From Pseudomonadota bacterium (GTDB lineage: Bacteria; Desulfobacterota; Desulfobacteria; Desulfobacterales; Desulfolunaceae): a stretch of DNA of 38,184 nt. The stretch covers positions 1-38,184 of the forward strand of contig JAHIRD010000034.1 of NCBI GenBank assembly GCA_018818835.1, given 5' to 3'. Positions 1 through 7,288 of the stretch are shown here, in pieces (the first letter of the stretch is position 1; each line of letters begins with the position of its first letter). A model generated the notes under the pieces. It was not told where the DNA came from and did not search any database. It was given only the letters and a program-made list of their open reading frames with translations. The position numbers and the translations under genes were made by a program.

Positions 1-136
1 CCAGTTTCGAAGGGTGCAGGATAACATACCTTCCCTGTGCCAGCGTCGTGCCGACGTGTCCACCTTGTCCGGGAAAATATGGATGCGGCCCCCGACGTGT
101 TTCAGCTGCTTCATAAACTCTAAATCTTCCATCACG
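1..136. repeat. 136-bp exact terminal direct repeat, left copy
   Basis: These bases are identical to 38049-38184, and both copies reach exactly to the window ends. The repeat lies inside the 3-prime part of a minus-strand glycosyltransferase reading frame. An exact repeat abutting both ends is what a circular contig, or an assembly-graph overlap, looks like. A true flanking duplication is possible, but the coincidence with the window ends makes it less likely. Confidence 0.97.
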
Positions 137-168
137 GGGATCGAGCCAAAGGGGACAGGCAAATTATT
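1..168 (-). pseudogene. 5-prime-truncated glycosyltransferase fragment (left part)
   Basis: On the minus strand a frame is open from 168 to 1 and encodes FGSIPVMEDLEFMK and then a stretch ending RRW...TLRNW. This matches the C-terminal part of the TIGR04283 family of glycosyltransferase 2 proteins (arsenosugar-type), whose hallmark is MED followed by TSARRW. Going upstream, the frame meets a TAA stop at 169-171 after only about 12 residues preceding MED. The whole N-terminal catalytic half is therefore missing. If the ends join, the fragment continues at 38048 and stops at 37986. It is most likely a relic left at a rearrangement breakpoint near 150-170. Confidence 0.7.
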
Positions 169-544
169 TTATCGGCCTTTTAGATGAGAATAGAAAAGGA
201 CATATGGGACCCAATGGGCTTATGGGATCCATCATGATAATTGGTTGCGGCAATGCCCGGCTATAAGAAAAAAAGAAATGGATCTCGCTGAGGCACAAAG
301 GACGCAGAGAAACACTTTGGGATTGTAGAAAAAGACATCACTTTTTAGTAATCCAAACATATCGCACGTATCGAAGGAAATTATTGATCTCTTGAGTGAA
401 GTGCATAAACCGATAGTTTTTTTTATGTTGACAAACCACTTAATATAAACGACAAAGAATAACAATTGATTTTTCTGTGATTTCAATTCATCTCATCTAC
501 AAAGATAGAAAAAACTCTACCAAATATATTACTGGAAATAATTC
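169..544. other. AT-rich non-coding stretch with degenerate repeats
   Basis: I see no convincing gene here. Around 201-231 the unit TATGGGAC/TATGGGAT recurs imperfectly (tatgggaccc, aatgggc, tatgggatcc). Around 288-315 the string gctgaggcacaaaggacgc resembles the dispersed 'cgcaaaggacgcagag' repeat of many environmental bacteria. A perfect TTGACA lies at 428-433 but has no -10 hexamer at a workable distance. An 84-codon minus-strand frame (232-486) has no family resemblance or ribosome binding site, and I do not call it. The stretch probably contains the promoter of the radical SAM gene, but I cannot place it. Confidence 0.5.
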
Positions 545-2029
545 ATGAAAATTACCTTAATATCGCTTTATAATGAAATTTTAAATTTAAGTATTCTTTA
601 CCTATCCTCTTCATTGAAACAGGCGGGGCATGACGTTGAAATATTATTTATTCCGAGGGTTAGTCGTTATCAAGAGGACGATTATCCTGAGGTTCTCAAT
701 AGGATATCTGAGCTATGCAGAGATTCCGGCCTGATTGGTATCTCCGTGATAAGTCATTTTTTATTTCCAGCAATACGTCTTACCCAGGCTTTAAAGAATA
801 AACGTGATATACCTGTAATTTGGGGAGGAGCCCACCCGACGGCTCAACCTTCTGAATGTTTGAATTATGCAGATATGGTCTGCGTGGGAGAAGGAGAGGA
901 GGCGATTGTCGAACTTGCCAACGCCTTATCTTCCGGTCAACCCTATGAAACCATTCCAAACATTTGGTCAAAAAAAGACAATAGAATCATTCAAAATAAA
1001 CCAAGACCCCCCATCAGGGATTTAAACTCATTACCCTTCCCCGATTTAGATATCATGGGAAGTCATGTTCTTGATGAAAATGACTTCCAAGTTTTAGATG
1101 AAACGGTAATTAAAAAATTCTCAACACCTTATATCGAGTCGACCTTATCATATACCGTTTTAGGCAGCAGGGGCTGTATCTATAAATGCAGTTATTGCAC
1201 AAACTCTCTCTGGGAGAATTTATATAAAAATGAACAATTTTTAAGACATAGGTCTATTGAGAATATTTGCAGTGAAATAGAATCTGTCATACAAAGGATA
1301 CCTCTGATACAGTCTGTTAATTTTGCGGATGATAATTTTACTGCAATGCCGTTTGACCGCATGGAATATTTTTTAAACGTCTATAAAAAAAAAATAGGTC
1401 TGCCTTTTAGCTGCACACTGAGCCCTACCTTTGTGAGTAAGAAACGGCTTGAACTTCTTATGGATGCAGGGGCTTCACGAATAACTATGGGAGTCCAATC
1501 TGCAAGTAAACGCATGCTGGACTTATACAAGCGCTATATTTCTGTTGAAAAGACGTTGACTGCAACCAAGGAACTTGAAAAAATTCGTCCATTAATGAAA
1601 ACTCAGCAATCGATATTTTATCATTTTATCGTTGATAACCCCTATGAAACGGCTGAAGATAAAATTTTAACATTTAAATTTCTACTTGGGCTCACAAATC
1701 GATATTCAGCCTTCATTCACTCTTTCACACCTTTTCCAGGAACAGAACTTTACACATCAATGAAAAAAGATGGCCTGCTTTATGACGAAGTAAAACAAAT
1801 TTACACAAAAAAACTTTTCGATTGGGAGGGTAGGTTTACAAAATATTGGCTGCGCTTATATTTTCGTGGAACCCCTGCTTTTCTGCTGAATCAGCTACTT
1901 AAGCCAAAACTTGTTAACTTTATCACGAAGGGGAAACCAGCTTTTTTATTCAAGGTCATCATTAGTCTTCTGAGCCGGTTAAAAAGATTGTTTCGAGGAA
2001 GACTCGGATATTTTCAGAAAAGCCATTAA
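545..2029 (+). CDS. B12-binding-domain radical SAM protein
   Basis: This 494-residue protein has an N-terminal cobalamin-binding-like Rossmann domain (about 1-150, with GGAHPT near 94). A radical SAM core follows, whose CIYKCSYC cluster motif (CxxxCxxC) lies near residues 211-218. The C-terminal 80 residues are basic and hydrophobic. Members of this class methylate unreactive carbons, rearrange skeletons or perform other SAM-radical chemistry; the exact reaction cannot be read from sequence. The gene is transcribed opposite to the biosynthetic train. It is clearly more AT-rich than its neighbours, which suggests separate acquisition. The ATG at 545 has only a weak upstream purine stretch (tggaaa). 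It may tailor the product or be an unrelated neighbour. Confidence 0.85.
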   Translation: MKITLISLYNEILNLSILYLSSSLKQAGHDVEILFIPRVSRYQEDDYPEVLNRISELCRDSGLIGISVISHFLFPAIRLTQALKNKRDIPVIWGGAHPTAQPSECLNYADMVCVGEGEEAIVELANALSSGQPYETIPNIWSKKDNRIIQNKPRPPIRDLNSLPFPDLDIMGSHVLDENDFQVLDETVIKKFSTPYIESTLSYTVLGSRGCIYKCSYCTNSLWENLYKNEQFLRHRSIENICSEIESVIQRIPLIQSVNFADDNFTAMPFDRMEYFLNVYKKKIGLPFSCTLSPTFVSKKRLELLMDAGASRITMGVQSASKRMLDLYKRYISVEKTLTATKELEKIRPLMKTQQSIFYHFIVDNPYETAEDKILTFKFLLGLTNRYSAFIHSFTPFPGTELYTSMKKDGLLYDEVKQIYTKKLFDWEGRFTKYWLRLYFRGTPAFLLNQLLKPKLVNFITKGKPAFLFKVIISLLSRLKRLFRGRLGYFQKSH

Positions 2030-2070
2030 ATCATTCGTTCATCCCAATAAGTCAATACAACTTTAAAATT

Positions 2071-2222
2071 GATGAACTCGTAAAAAGTCGACCGATGGCT
2101 ATGGAAAAAGGTCCATAGGCAAGGCGTAGTATTTGGCCGGGTGTGAAGGCATACACGAACGTATATCGAACGTCTGGCCAAACACTATAACACCGCATAT
2201 GGGACTTTTTACGACGCCATGA
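2071..2222. repeat. Palindromic MITE/REP-like element between convergent genes
   Basis: The outer arms tcgtaaaaagtc (2078-2089) and gactttttacga (2203-2214) are perfect 12-bp inverted repeats. The inner arms tagtatttggcc (2127-2138) and ggccaaacacta (2176-2187) pair with one mismatch. The left arm carries its own small hairpin, ctatgg (2099-2104) with ccatag (2113-2118). Direct cgaacgt repeats flank the centre. The element lies between the ends of the radical SAM gene and the FkbH gene, so its RNA fold could also end transcription from both sides. It contains no ORF. The 13-mer ttttacgacgcca (2207-2219) recurs at 36869-36881. Confidence 0.75.
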
Positions 2223-2228
2223 AAATTG

Positions 2229-3269
2229 TTACCAATTCGAATCACTATCCACATGGACATATGTGGGAAAATCCGGAATAAGCGTCAGATCGTTTTCAAA
2301 GACGATCACGTCTTTTCTTTTTTTAACTTCCTTGAATCCGGAAAATTTATACGTCATATACATCATCCGATTTCGGTCAGTTGCAATCATTTCTGCGCAC
2401 AGACGCACGTTTGATTTCTTTGCTTTGTTCCGGATATGATTAATCATGATCGCGCCGACCCCCCGGGACAGGACCCGGCAGGACATGAGCAGTAATTTGA
2501 TGGTCCACAGATTATGATTGCGTTCGATCAATGCCAGGCCTATCTTTCCGTAAGTTCCGTATTTATCATCCAATGTGGCTGTCAGCAGAATATGATCCTC
2601 TGATGTCCGGAAGCGGTCCAACTCATCATATGAATATGTGTAACCCGTTGTATTCAACTGATGTGTTCTGACGGTCAGTTCCTCGGCCCGCCGCAGGTCT
2701 TCTTCTTTTGCCTGTGAAATCCTGAAAACCATGCCCAGGGATGCAAGAAAATCTTCTTTGGCACCCTCAAACATCTCTTCGATGTTGTTTCTTTTGATAT
2801 CGTTGAGATACATCTGCCTGCGAATTTTTGAATCCTGCGTGATAAACCTGGGATTCATTTCAGGCATGTCCAGCAATCCGGCCATATCCGCAGCATCGAT
2901 ACAAAGAACGTCAGGAAAGGAAAAATTCACTTCGTCCCGTTCATAGGGCTGGTCATCGATAAAGGCGAGTGAATCCATACCGATATTGATTGATTCGGCA
3001 ATGGCCTTGATGGAAGACGACTTGGGATTCCAATTGATCTGGGGATATAAAAAAAAGTCACTCAGGCCGAATTCATGGATTTTTTCCATGGCAGTGCCGT
3101 GGTCATTTTTACTGGCCACAGACTGGAGTATACCGCGGTTATCCAAGGTTTTAATAACTTCGACAACGCCTTCGCATAGAGACACCGGGTCGTTTTCAGA
3201 CAAAAGCCCGTTCCATAAGGTGTTGTCCAGATCCCAGACCACACATTTGATTTTCTTTTCTGACGTCAT
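2229..3269 (-). CDS. fkbH: FkbH-like HAD-superfamily glyceryl-ACP loading enzyme
   Basis: FkbH-type enzymes take 1,3-bisphosphoglycerate, remove phosphate and load D-glyceryl onto a dedicated acyl carrier protein. This is the first step towards hydroxymalonyl- or methoxymalonyl-ACP. The N-terminus shows the HAD nucleophile motif DLDNTLW (D13, D15), and FIDDQPYERDEV near residue 90-105 is the later acidic motif. A GNAT-like C-terminal half (about 170-320) completes the usual 340-350 residue length. A TTG six bases upstream would add two residues. I prefer ATG 3269 because GCAGG sits six bases before it. It is the last gene of the minus-strand train, 28 bases after the FkbI-like gene. Confidence 0.9.
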   Translation of the reverse strand: MTSEKKIKCVVWDLDNTLWNGLLSENDPVSLCEGVVEVIKTLDNRGILQSVASKNDHGTAMEKIHEFGLSDFFLYPQINWNPKSSSIKAIAESINIGMDSLAFIDDQPYERDEVNFSFPDVLCIDAADMAGLLDMPEMNPRFITQDSKIRRQMYLNDIKRNNIEEMFEGAKEDFLASLGMVFRISQAKEEDLRRAEELTVRTHQLNTTGYTYSYDELDRFRTSEDHILLTATLDDKYGTYGKIGLALIERNHNLWTIKLLLMSCRVLSRGVGAIMINHIRNKAKKSNVRLCAEMIATDRNRMMYMTYKFSGFKEVKKRKDVIVFENDLTLIPDFPTYVHVDSDSNW

Positions 3270-3297
3270 CTCCAACCTGCAGCCGAATCATTTTTAT

Positions 3298-4434
3298 CTA
3301 ATCGATCACCTGATACCCATGCCCTGCAATAAGAATCTGCTGGATCTGGGAACTGCCTTCGATGATTTCCATGATCTTGGCATCCCGAAGATATCGCTGG
3401 ACGGGGTAGTCGCCGCTGCATCCGTTGGCGCCATGAATCTGAACTGCATCCAGAGCGACCTTAACCGCGTTTTGTGATGCAAAATATTTCGCCACCGCCG
3501 TTTCCATAATCATATCCGGATCGCCAGCGTCTTTAAGGTATCCCGCATGGCAGCAGAGTAATCTTGCCGCTTTGGTCCCGCTTACCATATTGGCGATCAT
3601 TTCCTGAATCAATTGATGTTCTTTCAGATACACACCGAATTGTTTTCGTTTGTGTGTATAACGGACACTGGCCTCCAGACAGGCCTGGGCAAGCCCGACA
3701 CTCCCCCAGGCAATACAGTATCGTCCATGATCAAGGGCAGTCCCTGCGACATGTGAAAAACCGGTCCCTATCACTCCCACCATGTTATCTCTGGGGACAG
3801 GGCAATTTTCCAAACAAAGGCTTGCCAGCATGGCAGAACGAAAGCCCAGCATATCTCTTATGGGTTCCTGGGAAAACCCCGGTGTATCTTTGGGAACCAA
3901 AAATGCCGAGGGTTTCCCATCGCATTGGGCGACAATCAGGAAAAGACCGGCGATCTGCCCGCAAGAAATCCATTTTTTTTTGCCATTCAACACATAGACA
4001 TCACCGGAAAGAACAGCTGTTGTTTCAACCCGCCTGGCATCGGATCCAATATCCGGTTCGGTCAAAGCAAAGGCCCCCAGAACATGACCTTTGGCCAGCT
4101 TAGGCAGCCACGTTTCCTTCTGGATGTGAGTCCCCCATTTCATAAGTACCTGGGCAACCATGCCATGGACAGTAAACAGGCTTAACAAAGAGGCGCTGCC
4201 CCTCCCGATTTCTTCACAAATCCGCCCCAGTGTCATCATGTCCCACGCTTGCCCACCCATGTTTTCCGGGATATTTATTCCCCATAAACCCTGTTGGGCC
4301 AGGGTTTGGATCACCTCAAACGGTATAGTCTCTTCCCGGTCCCATTGATCCGCCACCGGGCTGATGATTTTGTCGATCAAGGCCCGAAACTGGACGAGTA
4401 TTTCTCGCTGGTCCGGGCTCAGGTTAGTGTTCAT
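3298..4434 (-). CDS. fkbI: FkbI-like acyl-CoA dehydrogenase acting on glyceryl-ACP
   Basis: This 378-residue flavoprotein has the acyl-CoA dehydrogenase signatures ALTEPDIGSDA (about 125) and QIHGANGCSGDYPVQRYLRD followed by the base region EIIEGSSQIQ (about 358). In this gene context it should oxidise the ACP-bound intermediate to the malonyl-type extender, as FkbI and the zwittermicin homologue do. The open frame extends upstream to 4479, but that overlaps the ACP gene by 56 bases. The internal ATG at 4434 gives the normal family N-terminus (MNTNLSPDQREIL) and leaves an 11-base overlap with the ACP stop, suggesting translational coupling. No strong ribosome binding site is seen. Confidence 0.9.
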   Translation of the reverse strand: MNTNLSPDQREILVQFRALIDKIISPVADQWDREETIPFEVIQTLAQQGLWGINIPENMGGQAWDMMTLGRICEEIGRGSASLLSLFTVHGMVAQVLMKWGTHIQKETWLPKLAKGHVLGAFALTEPDIGSDARRVETTAVLSGDVYVLNGKKKWISCGQIAGLFLIVAQCDGKPSAFLVPKDTPGFSQEPIRDMLGFRSAMLASLCLENCPVPRDNMVGVIGTGFSHVAGTALDHGRYCIAWGSVGLAQACLEASVRYTHKRKQFGVYLKEHQLIQEMIANMVSGTKAARLLCCHAGYLKDAGDPDMIMETAVAKYFASQNAVKVALDAVQIHGANGCSGDYPVQRYLRDAKIMEIIEGSSQIQQILIAGHGYQVID

Positions 4435-4696
4435 GACAGTCACAGGACGCCTTTTGCTCAACAAAGGCTGAAATAGCATTCAAGGTATTAAAATTGGATA
4501 GGTCAAGATCTTCGTTTTCAACCTTGATCCGGTATTCCTTTTCCAGAAAAAGGACCAGTTGCATGGCAAAAAGCGAATTAAACAAAGCTGAGGTAAAAAT
4601 CGCTTCATCCCCTTGAAACTCATGGTTTTTAATATGACGGTTTAAAAACGTACATACTGTTTTCTTAATATCATTGTTTGGTATCATAACACTCAC
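4424..4696 (-). CDS. fkbJ: Free-standing ACP for the hydroxymalonyl extender unit (FkbJ-like)
   Basis: A small acyl carrier protein of about 90 residues. The phosphopantetheine Ser lies in ALFNSLFAMQLVLFLEK, and the NSLFAMQ signature is typical of ACPs that carry glyceryl and hydroxymalonyl groups. A longer open frame reaches 4849 but runs through the FkbK gene and is not credible. I place the start at GTG 4696 because GGGAG precedes it by six bases. ATG 4687, three codons later, is the alternative (87 residues) but is too far from that site. The gene begins 13 bases after the FkbK stop and overlaps the FkbI gene by 11 bases. Confidence 0.88.
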   Translation of the reverse strand: MSVMIPNNDIKKTVCTFLNRHIKNHEFQGDEAIFTSALFNSLFAMQLVLFLEKEYRIKVENEDLDLSNFNTLNAISAFVEQKASCDCHEH

Positions 4697-4709
4697 GCGG
4701 TTCTCCCAT

Positions 4710-5561
4710 TTAGTAAGTGTAAAAACCCTGCCCGCTTTTACGGCCGTACAATCCGGCATCCACCATTTTCTTAAGTAAAGGGCATGGCCTGTATTTTGTG
4801 TCGTTGAAACTATCGTAAAGAACGTCAAGGGAATACAAGATGGTGTCAAGTCCGATCAGGTCCGCTGTTTCCAGTGGACCCATGGGGTGGCCGAAACATG
4901 ATTTAAAAATCCGGTCCACATCTTCGGTTGAAGCCACCTGATCCTGAAGCAGAAAAATCGCTTCGTTGACGGTCAGCATCAGCACACGGTTCGTGACAAA
5001 ACCGGGGGAATCATTGACCAAAATGAAATCTTTTTGAATCCGGGACAGAAAATCTTTGGCCACGGCAAGGGTTTCATCTGAGGTATGCCATCCCAGAATC
5101 AGTTCCACCGTTTTCTTCAAGGGGACCGGATTCATGAAATGCATGCCGACCACCCTGTCCGGCCGCTTTGTGGCCGATGCGATACGTGTGATGGGAATTG
5201 CGGACGTATTTGCCGCAAACACGCATCCCTCGGCACAGATGGTATCAATGCGGCCATAAATCGCCTGTTTGACTTCCCATTTTTCAACCGCATTTTCAAC
5301 CAGAAAATCTACGGTTTCAAGCTCTCGGTCATCTATTAAAAAGCGGATGCGACCCAGGGCCTCATTGGGCTCCTCCGTTTTGATGTCTTTTTGAAACAAC
5401 TTTTGAAACCGAAGATTTTGCATAATCTCTGCTTGGGCATGATCCAGGACAGTCTTCGAGATATCAACCAGAAGGACCTGAAAACCTGTTTGCGCCAGAT
5501 GCTGGGCCAAACCCCGTCCCATGACACCCGCACCGATCACACCCACGGTTTTTATCTCCAT
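4710..5561 (-). CDS. fkbK: FkbK-like 3-hydroxyacyl dehydrogenase acting on glyceryl-ACP
   Basis: This 283-residue NAD-dependent dehydrogenase has the Rossmann motif GVIGAGVMGRG (about 8-18), NTSAIPITRIA and GMHFMNPVPL (about 145), and a C-terminal GRKSGQGFYTY, all typical of 3-hydroxybutyryl-CoA dehydrogenases. FkbK homologues oxidise the primary alcohol of glyceryl-ACP. The assignment to extender supply, rather than fatty-acid or butyrate metabolism, rests on its position beside FkbH-, FkbI- and FkbJ-like genes. The ATG at 5561 has an AGGAG site upstream. There is no FkbG O-methyltransferase in the window. Confidence 0.9.
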   Translation of the reverse strand: MEIKTVGVIGAGVMGRGLAQHLAQTGFQVLLVDISKTVLDHAQAEIMQNLRFQKLFQKDIKTEEPNEALGRIRFLIDDRELETVDFLVENAVEKWEVKQAIYGRIDTICAEGCVFAANTSAIPITRIASATKRPDRVVGMHFMNPVPLKKTVELILGWHTSDETLAVAKDFLSRIQKDFILVNDSPGFVTNRVLMLTVNEAIFLLQDQVASTEDVDRIFKSCFGHPMGPLETADLIGLDTILYSLDVLYDSFNDTKYRPCPLLKKMVDAGLYGRKSGQGFYTY

Positions 5562-5606
5562 AAAGCGACTCCTATCCCATCCGAATCATTCATTTTCAAA
5601 AACCTG

Positions 5607-6452
5607 TCAGAACAGCGGGACACCCTTTTCATCAATATAACCGAAACGTTTCATCAATGGCCCGTGGGTATCAATAACCTGCCGGATCTGGGCCTGGGTC
5701 AGTTCATCCCGATAGCCTCCAACCTTTCCTCTTCGAAAAAAAGCAACCGATTTCATCGGTTTTTCGTTGAAACCTCCATTCTGCTCCTGTTTTCTCAGGT
5801 TTTCGAATTGTGTCTGGTCCAAAGCAATTTTCATCCTATTTTCATCATAGGGTAGCCCGGAAAAACGGATTAACGAGCAATAGGTTTCATGGGTATTCAT
5901 CAACAAATCTTCATAACGCAGAGTCATCACCGGAAACGGGGTGGCCTCCGTCCAACTGGTGACATGACCGCTCCAGGTCATAAGGCGTTGTTCAACTTGG
6001 TCCTTTTGTATCGTGCCAATGGTAAGCTCCGGATTATCCATATCATCAATCGCATTCGTTATGCCCATACCATAATGATTCGCATAGGATTTAACGATAT
6101 CCAATGGGTTGCGGATCAGATAAATAACGCCTAACGTACCTTGTGTCGGAATCAAAGGCGTTCCCCCAAAATAGGTATAGGCATCATGAATTTTTACAAA
6201 TACAGGATCACGCCGGGATAGTGCAAAATCACGATTCACACGGGGACGATAATAGTTGATTTCATCCTGACTTAATTCGCTTGCATCCAGTCCGGCAAAA
6301 TGATCAATATACTCTGTGGTTGAAGCGCTAAATCCTCCCAAATGGTTAATATCAAGGGCATCATTTGTCTCGGACCGATAAGCGCTTAGAAACAACCGAA
6401 CCATTGTATTGCCCGATTTGGGATAGGATGCGATCCAGTATACGCCGCTCAC
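5607..6452 (-). CDS. PAPS-dependent sulfotransferase
   Basis: This 281-residue protein of the sulfotransferase 1 family would transfer sulfate from PAPS to a hydroxyl or amine. The 5-prime-phosphosulfate loop is SYPKSGNTM (residues 9-17). The 3-prime-phosphate site is IRNPLDIVKSYANHYG (about 111-126). The C-terminal nucleotide-binding motif is FRRGKVGGYRDEL (about 237-249), a variant of RxGxxGxW with Tyr for Trp. It starts with GTG, and the GTGA string overlaps the stop of the kinase-like gene by four bases, so the two are probably translated together. Its substrate is unknown: the polyketide and the peptide are both candidates. Confidence 0.9.
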   Translation of the reverse strand: MSGVYWIASYPKSGNTMVRLFLSAYRSETNDALDINHLGGFSASTTEYIDHFAGLDASELSQDEINYYRPRVNRDFALSRRDPVFVKIHDAYTYFGGTPLIPTQGTLGVIYLIRNPLDIVKSYANHYGMGITNAIDDMDNPELTIGTIQKDQVEQRLMTWSGHVTSWTEATPFPVMTLRYEDLLMNTHETYCSLIRFSGLPYDENRMKIALDQTQFENLRKQEQNGGFNEKPMKSVAFFRRGKVGGYRDELTQAQIRQVIDTHGPLMKRFGYIDEKGVPLF

Positions 6453-7273
6453 AATTGCAAATCTCTCATGATCAGGTCGGTGATTTGAGTATGGGTATTT
6501 TGCCCATCCGGCCGCCTGATTCGTTTGATATCGAGTCGTGTGGCCAAATCCGCCGTTCGTTTAAAATGCCATTCACTTAATCCCAGGCCCTTGATAAATG
6601 GGAACCCATTGGTCCGGTTTAAAAGGACTTTCATTTTTTCAGCCATGCTGAGTTTTTCCATTCCCAGGCGGGTTCCCGAGTGTCTCATCAGAACATAAAC
6701 CGTTCTGACAGGCGATGCCCGGTTTGAAAAACAGTCGGAAAGATCCAAATAAAATTTATCAACCTTAGCATCACGCCGAATGGGCTGCAGTCCGACCGTG
6801 TCAAACCCCGACATTGCGGCAGAGTCTCTCGATAATTTAAGCTGGGGCAGGTAAGGCAGAGTGATCACATTCCCATCCTCGTTGACTTTGACAGGGCTGG
6901 TGTCATCACTTAAGAATCGAAAACCACGTTTGACAAAGGACGCAATCAGGGAAGATTTTCCTGAACCTGAAGCACCACAAATAAGGACTGCTCCCTGGGG
7001 TGTTTCAATGGCCCCAGCGTGTAAGGGCAAATATTCCCGCTTTTGAAGAAGCAGAACTGCGTATACCAGGCCATCGGCAAATAATGTTATATCCTGCTCT
7101 GATGCATTGGGATGAGGCCTGATTGTAACCTGGGGACCGACTTCAACCAGATAATCGGCCACACCATGGATCGAGATAAGCATCTGACGAGAGTTGGATT
7201 GAAACAGAGCCCCTTCACAAGTCACTCCGTCTATGCTCAAATGTTCATGGGTATATTGAGGTGTGAATAACAT
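6449..7273 (-). CDS. HPr-kinase-like protein of the lasso-peptide kinase type
   Basis: This 274-residue protein has a Walker A loop GASGSGKSS near residues 101-109 and FLSDDTSPV near 120, the P-loop and acidic pair of HPr-kinase/phosphorylase-like folds. Stand-alone homologues accompany lasso cyclase and PqqD-like genes. In the paeninodin pathway such a kinase phosphorylates the C-terminal Ser of the precursor. The peptide encoded at 9484-9627 also ends in Ser, so that role fits here as an inference. AGGGG precedes the ATG at 7273, and the gene starts 15 bases after the cyclase-like gene ends. No HPr or PTS gene is nearby, which argues against carbon-regulation function. Confidence 0.82.
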   Translation of the reverse strand: MLFTPQYTHEHLSIDGVTCEGALFQSNSRQMLISIHGVADYLVEVGPQVTIRPHPNASEQDITLFADGLVYAVLLLQKREYLPLHAGAIETPQGAVLICGASGSGKSSLIASFVKRGFRFLSDDTSPVKVNEDGNVITLPYLPQLKLSRDSAAMSGFDTVGLQPIRRDAKVDKFYLDLSDCFSNRASPVRTVYVLMRHSGTRLGMEKLSMAEKMKVLLNRTNGFPFIKGLGLSEWHFKRTADLATRLDIKRIRRPDGQNTHTQITDLIMRDLQL

Positions 7274-7288
7274 AATCCCCTAAAATAA

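Noticed and set aside
428-449. TTGACA at 428-433 followed by TATAAA at 444-449 as a promoter
   Set aside because: The spacer is only 10 bases; no -10-like hexamer occurs at 16-18 bases.
232-486. 84-codon minus-strand frame in the left intergenic region
   Set aside because: Low-complexity AT-rich composition, no ribosome binding site, no recognisable family, and it covers degenerate repeat sequence.
4435-4479. Longer start of the acyl-CoA dehydrogenase at 4479
   Set aside because: The 15 extra residues are not family-like and lie within the ACP gene; ATG 4434 gives the normal N-terminus.
4697-4849. Longer version of the ACP starting at 4849
   Set aside because: It would run through the end of the FkbK gene in another frame, and the extra residues do not resemble an ACP.
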